Source of the DNA: Candidatus Competibacter denitrificans Run_A_D11
Lineage (GTDB): Bacteria > Pseudomonadota > Gammaproteobacteria > Competibacterales > Competibacteraceae
Length of the DNA: 64,000 nucleotides
Assembly (NCBI RefSeq): GCF_001051235.1
Contig: NZ_CBTJ020000076.1
Span: forward strand, 16,888 to 80,887
Direction of reading: 5' to 3'
This document shows, piece by piece, positions 1 to 10,989 of this stretch (position 1 is the stretch's first letter; each line of letters begins with the position of its first letter). The notes under the pieces were generated by a model. It saw nothing but the letters and a program-made list of their open reading frames with translations. It searched no databases and was not told the origin of the DNA. A program made the position numbers and the translations under genes.

Positions 1-127
1 CGCGCGCGGCAAGGCGAATGGCATCAGCGGCCTCCAGTACCTGCAATGGCTCTTCACCAAACACCAAATACAAGGGCGCCAGGTTTTTGCGCAGATGCCC
101 AGCCAACTGGTCGGGGCGTAACCTCAA
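1..127 (-). CDS. holA: DNA polymerase III delta subunit, 5' end only
   Basis: Only the first 42 codons are inside the window; the rest lies beyond the left edge. Translation gives LRLRPDQLAGHLRK followed by LYLVFGEEPLQVLEAAD, which matches the conserved start of HolA, the clamp-loader subunit that opens the sliding clamp. The start appears to be TTG at 127-125, and its last two bases plus the next one form the lptE stop (TTGA overlap), so the two genes are translationally coupled. The leuS-lptE-holA order is the usual gammaproteobacterial one and supports the call. No other start codon fits this frame. Family assignment is firm; the TTG start is inferred from the overlap and homology. Confidence 0.85.
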   Translation of the reverse strand, partial: MRLRPDQLAGHLRKNLAPLYLVFGEEPLQVLEAADAIRLAAR

Positions 128-630
128 GGCTTGACCGCCTGCAAGCGCCGGACGATCTGCCAAGCCAGATCATCAACCATCGTGTCCACCATGGATTCCT
201 GCGCATTTTCGAAGCCAAGTACACGGTTTTCGTCGAACAGCAACATGCGGTTAGCGCTGATACCTTCGGTCGGAATCAGCACCTTGCCATTGACGAGCTT
301 CAACTCGTAAGCGGCGCTATAAGCGACGAAATGCTCACGCTTGATATCGAGCCTATCCGCTGCCACCGTGCGCCGGCCACTACCTTCGTTCAGGATGGTG
401 AGGATAGCCGTCGCCTGGGTGGGATCGGGCGTGATGGTGACACCGCTGCCCGCTAGCGCGAGACGGAGTTTGCGGTTCAGGGCACCCGGTGGCATCCCGA
501 TACCCTGCTGGCTCTGGACATAGATCGCACGCAACTCCGGCGGCCATTCCACCTGACCACGCAAGTGGAACCCACAACCTACAACCAACAGAACCGTTAC
601 GGTCAAAGCCACTGCCATGAACCGACTCAT
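124..630 (-). CDS. lptE: LPS-assembly lipoprotein LptE
   Basis: A 168-residue outer-membrane lipoprotein that plugs the LptD barrel and helps deliver lipopolysaccharide to the cell surface. The N terminus has a hydrophobic signal segment ending in a lipobox (LVVGC, Cys about residue 19), then the family-typical GFHLRG and PELRAIYVQSQ. A longer frame runs up into leuS, but ATG at 630 places the signal peptide correctly and leaves 10 bases after the leuS stop. The 3' end overlaps holA. It belongs to the leuS-lptE-holA transcription unit on the minus strand. Length is normal for the family. Confidence 0.93.
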   Translation of the reverse strand: MSRFMAVALTVTVLLVVGCGFHLRGQVEWPPELRAIYVQSQQGIGMPPGALNRKLRLALAGSGVTITPDPTQATAILTILNEGSGRRTVAADRLDIKREHFVAYSAAYELKLVNGKVLIPTEGISANRMLLFDENRVLGFENAQESMVDTMVDDLAWQIVRRLQAVKP

Positions 631-640
631 CACCGTACCC

Positions 641-3521
<2,881 letters not shown>

Positions 3522-3902
3522 ATGCTAAAAAGAAAGATTTGGTTCATTCTAGTTGGCGGATCTGCCGCTCTGCTTTACTTAGTTCTTGCTACTCTATTAT
3601 TTGAATTCCTTAATTTACCAGAATGGTTGGCTAGCGCTATTGCATGGACTCTCTGTATTATTCCTGCTTATTATGGACAAAAAACACTAACTTTCAATTC
3701 GCAATCCGATCATAGAACTGCTTTTCCACGATATTTGATTTCCCAAATTATCGCAATAATATTATCTGCTATTCTATCTTTTATCCTAAGCCATTTAACA
3801 ACTACCCATCATATAGTAATATTCATCACAGTTGTTTTGCTAGTGACTAGTACTAGCTATCTATTTCAATACTTTTGGGTTTTTAATCACGACAAAACAT
3901 AA
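3522..3902 (+). CDS. GtrA-like small membrane protein
   Basis: A 126-residue protein with four predicted membrane helices, roughly residues 8-28, 35-52, 70-90 and 96-118. Size, helix spacing and the N-terminal GGSAALLYLVLATLLFEF resemble the GtrA/DPMS3 family, thought to flip undecaprenyl-phosphate-linked sugars across the inner membrane or to hold a partner glycosyltransferase at the membrane. The neighbouring DPM1-type glycosyltransferase fits this pairing. The ATG at 3522 has a poor ribosome site. The gene is visibly AT-rich compared with leuS and purM on either side, suggesting horizontal acquisition. The substrate cannot be told from sequence. Confidence 0.8.
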   Translation: MLKRKIWFILVGGSAALLYLVLATLLFEFLNLPEWLASAIAWTLCIIPAYYGQKTLTFNSQSDHRTAFPRYLISQIIAIILSAILSFILSHLTTTHHIVIFITVVLLVTSTSYLFQYFWVFNHDKT

Positions 3903-4339
3903 TCCCATCATTATAATTTATTATCCTTAGACTCACCTGCTATTTAAGGATCAACCTTTTGAGTAACATTTACTCATCGAAAAACATCAAACATAGTGAT
4001 TCTTTTGCAAACCAAATCTAGTTTATGAGGGAGCACTTCCAAGTGGCTAAAAGAGACTTTTCATACCATATCCAATCTCTAGTTTTTGATTGAATTTCAC
4101 ATTAAAAATCTTTTAATTTTATTGGATATCAAAACTCTCTTAGAGCAATCATTCTTTACACTTTAGATACCACTTTCATACTGAGGAAGATAATTCAGAT
4201 AATGGTTCAATATGACTTAAAGGCTATAGCTCAAAGATTATTATTACTTAACTCACCTATACTTATATAGGGTTTTTGGGTAGAAAAGCAATCTAACCAA
4301 TACTTTTTGGGAGTCGGCAAGAAGCCGAAGCAAATAACC
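3903..4339. other. AT-rich non-coding stretch within glycan insert
   Basis: No supported coding region in about 440 bases. The only promoter-like match is TTTACA at 4155-4160 and CATACT at 4177-4182 with a 16-base spacer, which could drive the downstream glycosyltransferase; this is weak. The stretch may hold decayed sequence, but no recognisable protein fragment was seen. Confidence 0.4.
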
Positions 4340-5530
4340 ATGAATAAAATTGAGCTTTCTATCATTATGCCTTGCCTGAATGAGGCAGAAACAATTGGGC
4401 GTTGCATTGAAAAAGCCAAGCACTGGCTTGAACAATCGGGTGTTATAGGAGAAATCATTATTGGTGATAATGGTTCAACCGATGGTTCTCAGGACATTGC
4501 AGTGAGTTACGGCGCACGAATTATTGATATTCCACAACGTGGTTATGGTGCTGCGCTTTTTGGCGCAACGATGGCGGCGCAGGGTAAATACATCATTATG
4601 GGCGATTCCGATGATAGTTATGATTTCAGCAATCTTTCGCCGTTCCTGGAAAAGCTACAAAGCGGCTATGACCTAGTAATGGGTAATCGCTTCAAAGGTG
4701 GTATTCAAGCTGAAGCAATGCCATGGAAAAACCGCTATATCGGCAACCCATTACTAACCGGGATTGGCCGGTTATTATTTAACTCTCAAATAGGCGATTT
4801 TCACTGCGGCTTACGCGGGTTTTCTAAGGTTGCTTTTATGCGTATGGATCTACATACGACTGGGATGGAGTATGCCTCAGAAATGGTAATTAAAGCTGCT
4901 CTATTAGGGATGCAGATTGCTGAAGTTCCTACCACCTTAAGCAAGGATGGGCGTTCGCGTCCCCCACATCTTCGCCCGTGGCGCGATGGATGGCGTCACT
5001 TACGATTTATGCTGCTATTCAGCCCACGTTGGCTGTTTATCTATCCGGGTATAGCTATTTCTTTGCTCGGATTAGTGTTATTTATTTTGTTGCTTAAGGG
5101 ACCTATTCAGATTAACAAAGTTTATTTTGATATTCATACCATGGTCTTTGCTGGCATAACGACATTAATTGGATATATGTTACTGGTATTTGGTTCAATT
5201 ACCCGGATTATTGGCATTAGCTTGGGCTTGCTACCACCTAAGCGCATACTGGATTATCTATCAGGAAAACCTATTCTTGAGATAGGTAGCCTACTGGGTG
5301 TTATTTCTATGTTAACTGGTTTTTTTTATGGGATAACAGCGATTATCGAGTGGGGCAGCACCCACTTTGGTACGCTTGATCCAACAATAACTATGAGAAC
5401 GGTCTTGCTTTCAGCCATGAGTATATTATTTGGATTTATTACATTGATTTTCTCAATTATCTTCGGATTTATCACCATACCGACAGATCATGGGAATCCT
5501 CCCAACAGAAATAATAATCAGGGCGATTGA
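4340..5530 (+). CDS. DPM1-type family 2 glycosyltransferase with C-terminal membrane helices
   Basis: A 396-residue enzyme predicted to move a sugar from a nucleotide donor to a polyprenyl phosphate at the inner membrane. The N-terminal GT-A domain shows LSIIMPCLNEAETIG, GDNGSTDGS and the acidic metal/nucleotide site GDSDDSYDF, then the GDFHCGLRGF segment typical of DPM1-like enzymes. Residues from about 235 onward form four membrane helices. The frame is open from a TTG at 4307, but ATG at 4340 begins directly before the conserved domain and is preferred. It lies between the GtrA-like gene and a large membrane protein, all on the plus strand and AT-rich. Likely role: supplying lipid-linked sugar for surface glycan modification. 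Confidence 0.85.
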   Translation: MNKIELSIIMPCLNEAETIGRCIEKAKHWLEQSGVIGEIIIGDNGSTDGSQDIAVSYGARIIDIPQRGYGAALFGATMAAQGKYIIMGDSDDSYDFSNLSPFLEKLQSGYDLVMGNRFKGGIQAEAMPWKNRYIGNPLLTGIGRLLFNSQIGDFHCGLRGFSKVAFMRMDLHTTGMEYASEMVIKAALLGMQIAEVPTTLSKDGRSRPPHLRPWRDGWRHLRFMLLFSPRWLFIYPGIAISLLGLVLFILLLKGPIQINKVYFDIHTMVFAGITTLIGYMLLVFGSITRIIGISLGLLPPKRILDYLSGKPILEIGSLLGVISMLTGFFYGITAIIEWGSTHFGTLDPTITMRTVLLSAMSILFGFITLIFSIIFGFITIPTDHGNPPNRNNNQGD

Positions 5531-5558
5531 ATAACTCAGGATAGCTTATAGGTACCAT

Positions 5559-7544
5559 ATGAAACGCATAGCCTCGCCCTATCCAATAGTTATAATTTTA
5601 TTTATCTTAACCAAACTATGGCTAGTTTCAGATCAAGGTTTGGTAGCATTCGCTCATGCAGCCCATGATGACTTACTCTTTGTTCGTTTAGCTAATTACC
5701 TAATACAATTAGAGTGGCTAGGGCCTTATGATAATCTTACCTTAATTAAGGGGCCTTTCTATCCTCTGTGGATAGCAACCACCTTCTTAATTGGAATACC
5801 TTTGCTGCTATCACAGCATCTGCTTTATATTGCAGCCTGCCTCATCACTGAGCGTGCTTTACAATCCCTTTTTATCGAAAAACCCTGGCGTATTATTATC
5901 TTTATTTTCTTGCTGTTTAATCCAGTAACTTTTACTTGGGAAATGACCCGTGTTTTACGGGAAAGTCTTTATCCAGGACTTACTTTATTAATAGTTGCGT
6001 CTACTATCCTTCTTTTCACACATCGACATAGACCGACCTCTCAGTCAGCAGGTTGGGCATTGGTCTGTGGCTTGTCGATAGCTGCCTTTTGGCTAACTCG
6101 AGAAGAAGGGATCTGGATTCTACCCTTTCTGGTTCCTATCATCCTCTGGATTATAACCGCTCTATTCACGAAGCCCCGAAACTGGTGCACAATTCTCATT
6201 GTGGCTATACCGGTCTTAATGCCCTTACTTGCAATCCAAGCTGTTTCTATGATAAATCTGGTACATTATGGGATCTTCACCACGGTGGAACTAAAAACAC
6301 CAGAACTTAAAGCAGCATATGGGGCACTGACCCGGGTGCGGCCAGTAGAACACAAATCTCAAGTTCCTGTAACCAAAGAGACCCGATTGCGTATTTATCA
6401 AGTCAGCCCAGCTTTTTCTGAATTACGTCCTTACTTTGAAAAAGAGGGTTTCTGGACTGTTGAAACCATATTAAAGGATAACAACCCCTCATACTCCAAA
6501 GAAATTAAAGGGGGATGGTTTATATGGGCACTACGAGACGCAGTAGCTGAGGCTGGATATTTTAAATCAGGTGCCCAAGCCGCTCAGTTTTTCCAACGAT
6601 TGGCTGATGAAGTCAATGCCGCTTGCCAAGCACAAAAACTTGATTGTTTGGCTGAACGTGCCAGCTTGATGCCACCCTGGCAATTTGAATACCTGGCGCC
6701 CACTATTCAAAACTTCATTTCTGGCCTCCGTATGCTGATAACGTTTTCGGAGATACCCGTAGAACCTTTTATTAGCATGGGACCCAATGATAATTTATTG
6801 ATGTTCCAAGATTTGACTCGGGAGCACCTATCTACATGGCCTCTAAAAGTTAAAGGCTGGGTAGTTCACGCATCAGATAAAAAATTGACCGTCACAATGG
6901 TTGAGCCATCTTATAATGCCACAACCTCTTCAGCACAGCTTGAGGCCAGCCCCGATGTCTATCAGCATTTTCTACGTGAAAATCGAGAGATCCCAAGTGC
7001 CAATAATGCACGTTTCGAAGTTTCAGGTTATTGTATTGATACCTGTCTACTCCGAATTTTTGACGGCAACAAACAACTCGCTGAAGTTCCGTTAAAAAAA
7101 GGACAAACCACATGGTTTGCTGATCCTTTATGGATTTTTATCGATAAAATCTCAAGCTACTCTGTGTTACCACGGCAAGCTCAGCTTGAAAAAATCAAGC
7201 TCTCATTACGCAAAAAAATCGCCACAACCTATCAGCTAACTATACCCATCTTTGCTCTGATAACAATTATCATATTCAGTATTTGGTCATTTCATTCGAT
7301 CAAGACTCGAACATTAACAGCAATGGGGTTTATCGCACTAAGTATTGCTGCTGCAATCTGTACACGTCTCCTAATACTGGCTATTATTGAATCCACTTCA
7401 TTTACAGGAATAACGCCCCGTTATTTAGCCCCCCTTTATCCTATGACATTGCTCTGCGCTAGCCTGTTCATTATTGATGCGCTACACGAGATAGAAATCC
7501 TAAATCTCTATCGCCACTTGAGATCATGGCTTAAAATCGAATAG
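5559..7544 (+). CDS. Large polytopic membrane protein, possible GT-C glycosyltransferase
   Basis: A 661-residue protein I cannot name. The first 240 residues carry about six membrane helices, and an acidic HAAHDDLLF motif sits just after helix 1, where lipid-sugar-dependent GT-C enzymes keep catalytic acids. A soluble region follows from about residue 245 to 545, with cysteine pairs (NAACQAQKLDC, GYCIDTC). Three more helices follow, and a PRYLAPLYP motif in the last third recalls GT-C enzymes. It starts 28 bases after the glycosyltransferase stop, suggesting one operon in which that enzyme makes the lipid-linked donor and this protein uses it. The large internal soluble domain is unusual. Function is inference. 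Confidence 0.7.
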   Translation: MKRIASPYPIVIILFILTKLWLVSDQGLVAFAHAAHDDLLFVRLANYLIQLEWLGPYDNLTLIKGPFYPLWIATTFLIGIPLLLSQHLLYIAACLITERALQSLFIEKPWRIIIFIFLLFNPVTFTWEMTRVLRESLYPGLTLLIVASTILLFTHRHRPTSQSAGWALVCGLSIAAFWLTREEGIWILPFLVPIILWIITALFTKPRNWCTILIVAIPVLMPLLAIQAVSMINLVHYGIFTTVELKTPELKAAYGALTRVRPVEHKSQVPVTKETRLRIYQVSPAFSELRPYFEKEGFWTVETILKDNNPSYSKEIKGGWFIWALRDAVAEAGYFKSGAQAAQFFQRLADEVNAACQAQKLDCLAERASLMPPWQFEYLAPTIQNFISGLRMLITFSEIPVEPFISMGPNDNLLMFQDLTREHLSTWPLKVKGWVVHASDKKLTVTMVEPSYNATTSSAQLEASPDVYQHFLRENREIPSANNARFEVSGYCIDTCLLRIFDGNKQLAEVPLKKGQTTWFADPLWIFIDKISSYSVLPRQAQLEKIKLSLRKKIATTYQLTIPIFALITIIIFSIWSFHSIKTRTLTAMGFIALSIAAAICTRLLILAIIESTSFTGITPRYLAPLYPMTLLCASLFIIDALHEIEILNLYRHLRSWLKIE

Positions 7545-7710
7545 TTGTAGCTGGGTGATTAAACCCTAACTGTAATAGAATTAATATTAATAGCTCCGTT
7601 TATCTGTCATACTGTGTATGGAATTGGATATTCTGTTTTGATTTACTACCCTCTTTTCTTTCCGCTTTTCCGTTAGTGCCAATGCAAATCATACGCGAGG
7701 CTATCCACCT

Positions 7711-8763
7711 GTGAACGAGCAGCCCCCACAACGCCCTACTCTCAGCTATCGCGACGCCGGCGTCGATATCGACGCCGGCAACCAATTGGTGGATCGTATC
7801 AAACCGCACGCCCGCCGCACGATGCGACCCGGCGTACTGGGAGGATTGGGTGGCTTTGGTGCGCTGTTTGAACTGCCGCTGGATCGCTACCGCCAACCGA
7901 TACTGGTGTCCGGTACCGATGGGGTCGGCACCAAACTGAAACTGGCGCTGGAATTAGACCGACACGACACCATCGGCATTGATCTGGTAGCAATGTGCGT
8001 CAACGACGTGCTGGTGGTCGGCGCCGAACCTTTATTCTTTCTGGATTATTACGCCACCGGCAAATTGGATGTCGAGGTCGCGGCGACTGTCATCAAGGGC
8101 ATCGCCGATGGCTGTGAGCAGGCGGGCGCAGCGCTGGTCGGTGGGGAAACTGCCGAAATGCCAGGGATGTATCAGGCGGGCGATTACGATTTGGCCGGTT
8201 TCTGTGTCGGGGTGGTCGAGAAAGCGAAGATCATCGATCCTCGCCGGGTCCAAGTCGGTGATGTACTACTCGGCCTGGCTTCTTCTGGGCCGCATTCCAA
8301 CGGTTATTCGCTGATCCGCAAAATTCTGGCGGTCAGCGGCGCGGATCTCAGCCAGCCGTTTGCCGACTCCACCCTCGGTACGGCTTTGCTCGCACCAACC
8401 CGCATTTACGTCAAACCGATCTTGCAATTACTGACAGAGATTAAGGTCCACGCTATCGCCCACATCACCGGTGGCGGCTTGACCGAGAATCTACCGCGCG
8501 TGCTGCCAGCAGATACCAAGGCCGTCATCAATACCGCCAGTTGGCAGCGGCCAGCCGTCTTTCAATGGCTGCAACAGCACGGCAATGTAGCCGCTACGGA
8601 AATGTGGCGCACGTTCAATTGTGGGGTGGGGTTGGTGGTGTGCATCGCGCCCGATGCAGTTGATAGAACACTGGCTTTATTGCGCGGTGCGGGTGAAACC
8701 GCTTGGCAGCTAGGCAAAATCGTAGCGGATCAAGGTGCGCCGGTTGTGGAGTTCGAACCGTGA
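7711..8763 (+). CDS. purM: Phosphoribosylformylglycinamidine cyclo-ligase (AIR synthetase)
   Basis: Fifth step of purine synthesis: ATP-dependent closure of the imidazole ring. The 350-residue product is of normal length. It opens with [20 protein letters not shown], and shows the [12 protein letters not shown] segment, [10 protein letters not shown] and [13 protein letters not shown], all conserved in PurM. The start is GTG at 7711, with a GAGG ribosome site at about 7697-7700 behind it. The stop overlaps the purN start (GTGA), so the two are coupled as in many gammaproteobacteria. GC content returns to the core level here, marking the right edge of the AT-rich insert. Confidence 0.97.
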   Translation: MNEQPPQRPTLSYRDAGVDIDAGNQLVDRIKPHARRTMRPGVLGGLGGFGALFELPLDRYRQPILVSGTDGVGTKLKLALELDRHDTIGIDLVAMCVNDVLVVGAEPLFFLDYYATGKLDVEVAATVIKGIADGCEQAGAALVGGETAEMPGMYQAGDYDLAGFCVGVVEKAKIIDPRRVQVGDVLLGLASSGPHSNGYSLIRKILAVSGADLSQPFADSTLGTALLAPTRIYVKPILQLLTEIKVHAIAHITGGGLTENLPRVLPADTKAVINTASWQRPAVFQWLQQHGNVAATEMWRTFNCGVGLVVCIAPDAVDRTLALLRGAGETAWQLGKIVADQGAPVVEFEP

Positions 8764-9428
8764 GTGAAATCCGCAAAATCCGGCTAGTGGTGTTGATTTC
8801 CGGTCGGGGCAGCAACTTGCAAGCGATTTTGGATCAAGCGGCCAGCGGTGCATTGCCGGTGGAAATCGCTGTCGTCATCAGCAACCGACCCGGCGTTCAA
8901 GGGCTGGAACGCGCACGGCAAGCCGGCATTGCGGCGCTGGCGTTGGATCACAAATTATTTCCCGACCGACCGGCATTTGAAGCAGCCTTGATCGATTTGA
9001 TCGACGGCCATCAGCCAGATTTGGTGATCCTAGCGGGCTTCATGCGGGTACTGACCGCCGGCTTTACTGAACATTATCGGGGCCGGTTGCTCAATATCCA
9101 TCCGTCGCTGTTGCCGAAATTCCGGGGATTGCACACCCACGAACGCGCCATCGCCGCTGGTGAAACCGAACATGGTGCCAGTATCCATTTTGTCACCGCT
9201 GAACTGGATGGCGGTCCAGTCATCGTCCAGGCGCGCGTACCGGTGCTGCCAGACGACGATCCCGACACGCTGGCGGCGCGGGTGTTGGCACAGGAACATC
9301 ATCTGTACTCGCAAGCGATTCACTGGTTTGCCGAAGGACGGCTGCGCTTGAGTGGTGAGCAGGTTTGGTTTGATGGCAAACCGCTGGATCAACCGTTGCG
9401 GTTAGAAAATGCCCATACGCTGGATTAA
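8760..9428 (+). CDS. purN: Phosphoribosylglycinamide formyltransferase
   Basis: Third step of purine synthesis, using 10-formyltetrahydrofolate. The 222-residue product carries the folate-enzyme core [16 protein letters not shown] near the N terminus and the catalytic segment [14 protein letters not shown], followed by [18 protein letters not shown] with its conserved aspartate. The longer frame upstream lies inside purM; GTG at 8760 gives the expected N terminus and a 4-base overlap with the purM stop. Its TAA stop interlocks with the dcd stop on the other strand (9425-9428). Confidence 0.96.
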   Translation: MSEIRKIRLVVLISGRGSNLQAILDQAASGALPVEIAVVISNRPGVQGLERARQAGIAALALDHKLFPDRPAFEAALIDLIDGHQPDLVILAGFMRVLTAGFTEHYRGRLLNIHPSLLPKFRGLHTHERAIAAGETEHGASIHFVTAELDGGPVIVQARVPVLPDDDPDTLAARVLAQEHHLYSQAIHWFAEGRLRLSGEQVWFDGKPLDQPLRLENAHTLD

Positions 9429-10027
9429 GGCCCTTTATCCAACGGCCCATCACCGCCGATCCGGCTCGGTGTCGGGCCGCTTTGATGCTTGTATTTGGCG
9501 TCTTGGCGTTTGGAATAAGGACGCATTGCCGGACCAGTTAACGTTTCGAAGCTGATGGCGCAAATCGCCATCCCAGGGCGCAAGGCCAAGGGTAATTTGC
9601 CGCTGTTATAGCACTCCAGCACGATAGCTCCGCTCCAGCCAGGGTCGATGCGATGGGCAGTAACATGCACCATTAATCCCAAACGCGCCAGACTGGAGCG
9701 GCCATCCAGCCAGCCGACCAGATCATCTGGCACAGTGATGGTTTCGGCGGTGGCGGCGAGAGCTAGTTCACCGGGGTGGATGAAAAACGCTTCATCGGGA
9801 GCAATTTTAATCTCCTTGCTCATGATCCGGTTGATCGCCTGATCGACCTCCTCACGCGGCCCGCTAAGATCAATGTAGGGTGCGGCATGGTCGTTGAAGA
9901 CTCGGAAGCGGTTGCCAAGGTGTAAATCCACGCTCACTCCGTTGATTCGACCAGGCACAGGTCGCGGCTCAATACGGATTTTGCCCTCATCCAGATGGCG
10001 TTCGATATCACGGTCGCACAAGCGCAC
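9425..10027 (-). CDS. dcd: dCTP deaminase
   Basis: Deaminates dCTP to dUTP, feeding dTMP synthesis together with the Dut enzyme encoded at 51321. The 200-residue product matches the enterobacterial-type enzyme closely: MRLCDRDIE start, [17 protein letters not shown] with the catalytic region, HRIDPGWSG and [14 protein letters not shown]. The start is GTG at 10027, supported by a strong purine-rich ribosome site (GGGGAGGG, 10033-10040 on the minus strand). The C terminus is slightly longer than usual. The stop overlaps that of purN. Confidence 0.96.
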   Translation of the reverse strand: MRLCDRDIERHLDEGKIRIEPRPVPGRINGVSVDLHLGNRFRVFNDHAAPYIDLSGPREEVDQAINRIMSKEIKIAPDEAFFIHPGELALAATAETITVPDDLVGWLDGRSSLARLGLMVHVTAHRIDPGWSGAIVLECYNSGKLPLALRPGMAICAISFETLTGPAMRPYSKRQDAKYKHQSGPTPSRIGGDGPLDKGP

Positions 10028-10040
10028 AAGTACCCTCCCC

Positions 10041-10070
10041 TAAAAATGCGAGACGCGGCCTAAAGCCGCG
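10041..10070 (-). terminator. Intrinsic terminator of the 94-residue secreted protein gene
   Basis: On the minus strand CGCGGC and GCCGCG pair around a short TTTAG loop (10054-10070), with TTTTT at 10046-10042. The T run is 7 bases from the stem, so it is weaker than the related one at 10548-10573, whose stem sequence is nearly the same. It lies between the secreted-protein gene and dcd. Confidence 0.55.
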
Positions 10071-10099
10071 CCCCAATTCAACTGCATCGACAAGGCTAT

Positions 10100-10384
10100 T
10101 CAATCATCATACCAAGGCTGGGGGCGCGGAGGCCAAGGCCCAAAAGCCGGTCGTGGCTCCGGCCGATGGGAATACCAGGGCCGCTGCGGTGGTGGTGGCG
10201 GAAAGTCTCGATAAGCGTACCGTTGCAAGCGATAAACAGGCCGCATGGTCGTGCATACCCGCTTAACCGTGCGACCGTTGATGGTCGTGACATTGCATTT
10301 GGTCAGTGCCCACGTTTCTTCAACCGGCAGCGCAAACAACCCTGCGACGGCCAATGTCATTAATCCAGCTTTGAGTATTTTCAT
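10100..10384 (-). CDS. Small secreted proline-rich protein (paralogue A)
   Basis: A 94-residue protein of unknown function. An N-terminal signal peptide (MKILKAGLMTLAVAGLFALP, cleavage likely after ETWA) precedes a segment with two cysteines (CNVTTINGRTVKRVC, then TT) and a tail very rich in Pro, Arg, Tyr and Trp. ATG at 10384 has a GAGG ribosome site 7 bases away and removes an implausible upstream extension. The next gene upstream encodes a protein with the same layout, including a matching C-x12-C segment that ends RICTT, so the two are paralogues. An extracytoplasmic structural or polyanion-binding role is possible, but this is speculation from composition. Confidence 0.75.
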   Translation of the reverse strand: MKILKAGLMTLAVAGLFALPVEETWALTKCNVTTINGRTVKRVCTTMRPVYRLQRYAYRDFPPPPPQRPWYSHRPEPRPAFGPWPPRPQPWYDD

Positions 10385-10547
10385 AGTAACCTCGACTTGC
10401 GTGATATGAAGATTTACCAACTTCACAGTCACAATAAGCCAGGCAACCTTTACACATTCTGAACCATTTTCTGGAAAATTTGTGTTTGTAATCTATTCAG
10501 GCTGAGCTTCGTTATTCGTTCAATGGACAGATTCAGCTTGTACCGTT

Positions 10548-10573
10548 AAAAAAAAGCGCGGCCGAAGCCGCGC
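10548..10573 (-). terminator. Strong intrinsic terminator after paralogue B
   Basis: On the minus strand GCGCGGC and GCCGCGC form a perfect 7-bp stem closed by a TTCG tetraloop (10573-10556), followed at once by eight T residues (10555-10548). It is a textbook rho-independent terminator for the 105-residue secreted protein gene. Confidence 0.93.
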
Positions 10574-10596
10574 CTAGTAATTGCTAACGAAGGGTA

Positions 10597-10914
10597 TTAC
10601 CAACGCCCTCTGGCGGGTCGGCAATTGCGGTATCTGGCGCCATCGCGCCAATAGGTCCTGCAAACAACCCGATGGTCATAACCCCGATAGCCATAACCCC
10701 GATAGCCATAACCCCGATAGCCATAGCGGCGAGAATCCGGTCGATAATCGTTGTCACGATAGGCTGGCCGAGTAGTGCAAATCCGCTTGTGAACACCATG
10801 GGTGTAAACGTCCCGGCAGCGAGTCACCGCTTCAGCCTCATTCACCGGCAAAGCAGCGCCGCCGACAAATAATGCCAGCAAGCCAGCGGTCGTAATGGCT
10901 TTCATCAATTTCAT
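10597..10914 (-). CDS. Small secreted Tyr/Gly/Arg-rich repeat protein (paralogue B)
   Basis: A 105-residue protein of unknown function: a signal peptide (MKLMKAITTAGLLALFVGG, cleavage likely after EAEA), a CRDVYTHGVHKRIC segment followed by TT, then a Tyr/Arg/Gly-rich tail with three consecutive GYRGY units and a final cysteine pair (CRTYWRDGARYRNC). ATG at 10914 has a strong GGAGGA ribosome site; the frame's further upstream extension is not needed. The signal peptide and first cysteine pair align with the 94-residue neighbour, implying tandem duplication with diverged tails. It has its own terminator at 10548-10573. Confidence 0.78.
   Translation of the reverse strand: MKLMKAITTAGLLALFVGGAALPVNEAEAVTRCRDVYTHGVHKRICTTRPAYRDNDYRPDSRRYGYRGYGYRGYGYRGYDHRVVCRTYWRDGARYRNCRPARGRW
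10678..10722. repeat. Three perfect 15-bp tandem repeats inside paralogue B
   Basis: The unit ataaccccgatagcc occurs three times without mismatch (10678-10692, 10693-10707, 10708-10722), followed by a partial copy. Read on the minus strand it encodes the GYRGY pentapeptide, so copy-number change keeps the frame. It is not a CRISPR: there are no spacers and it is coding. Confidence 0.95.
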
Positions 10915-10989
10915 TGCGATTCCTCCAGATGACATCAGAAAAATGCCGATTGACGCAATCAAGGCGGATCAAAATACGACAGCAAAGCT

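Noticed and set aside
10678..10722. CRISPR-like short repeats
   Set aside because: Repeats are directly adjacent, without spacers, and encode GYRGY in a secreted protein.
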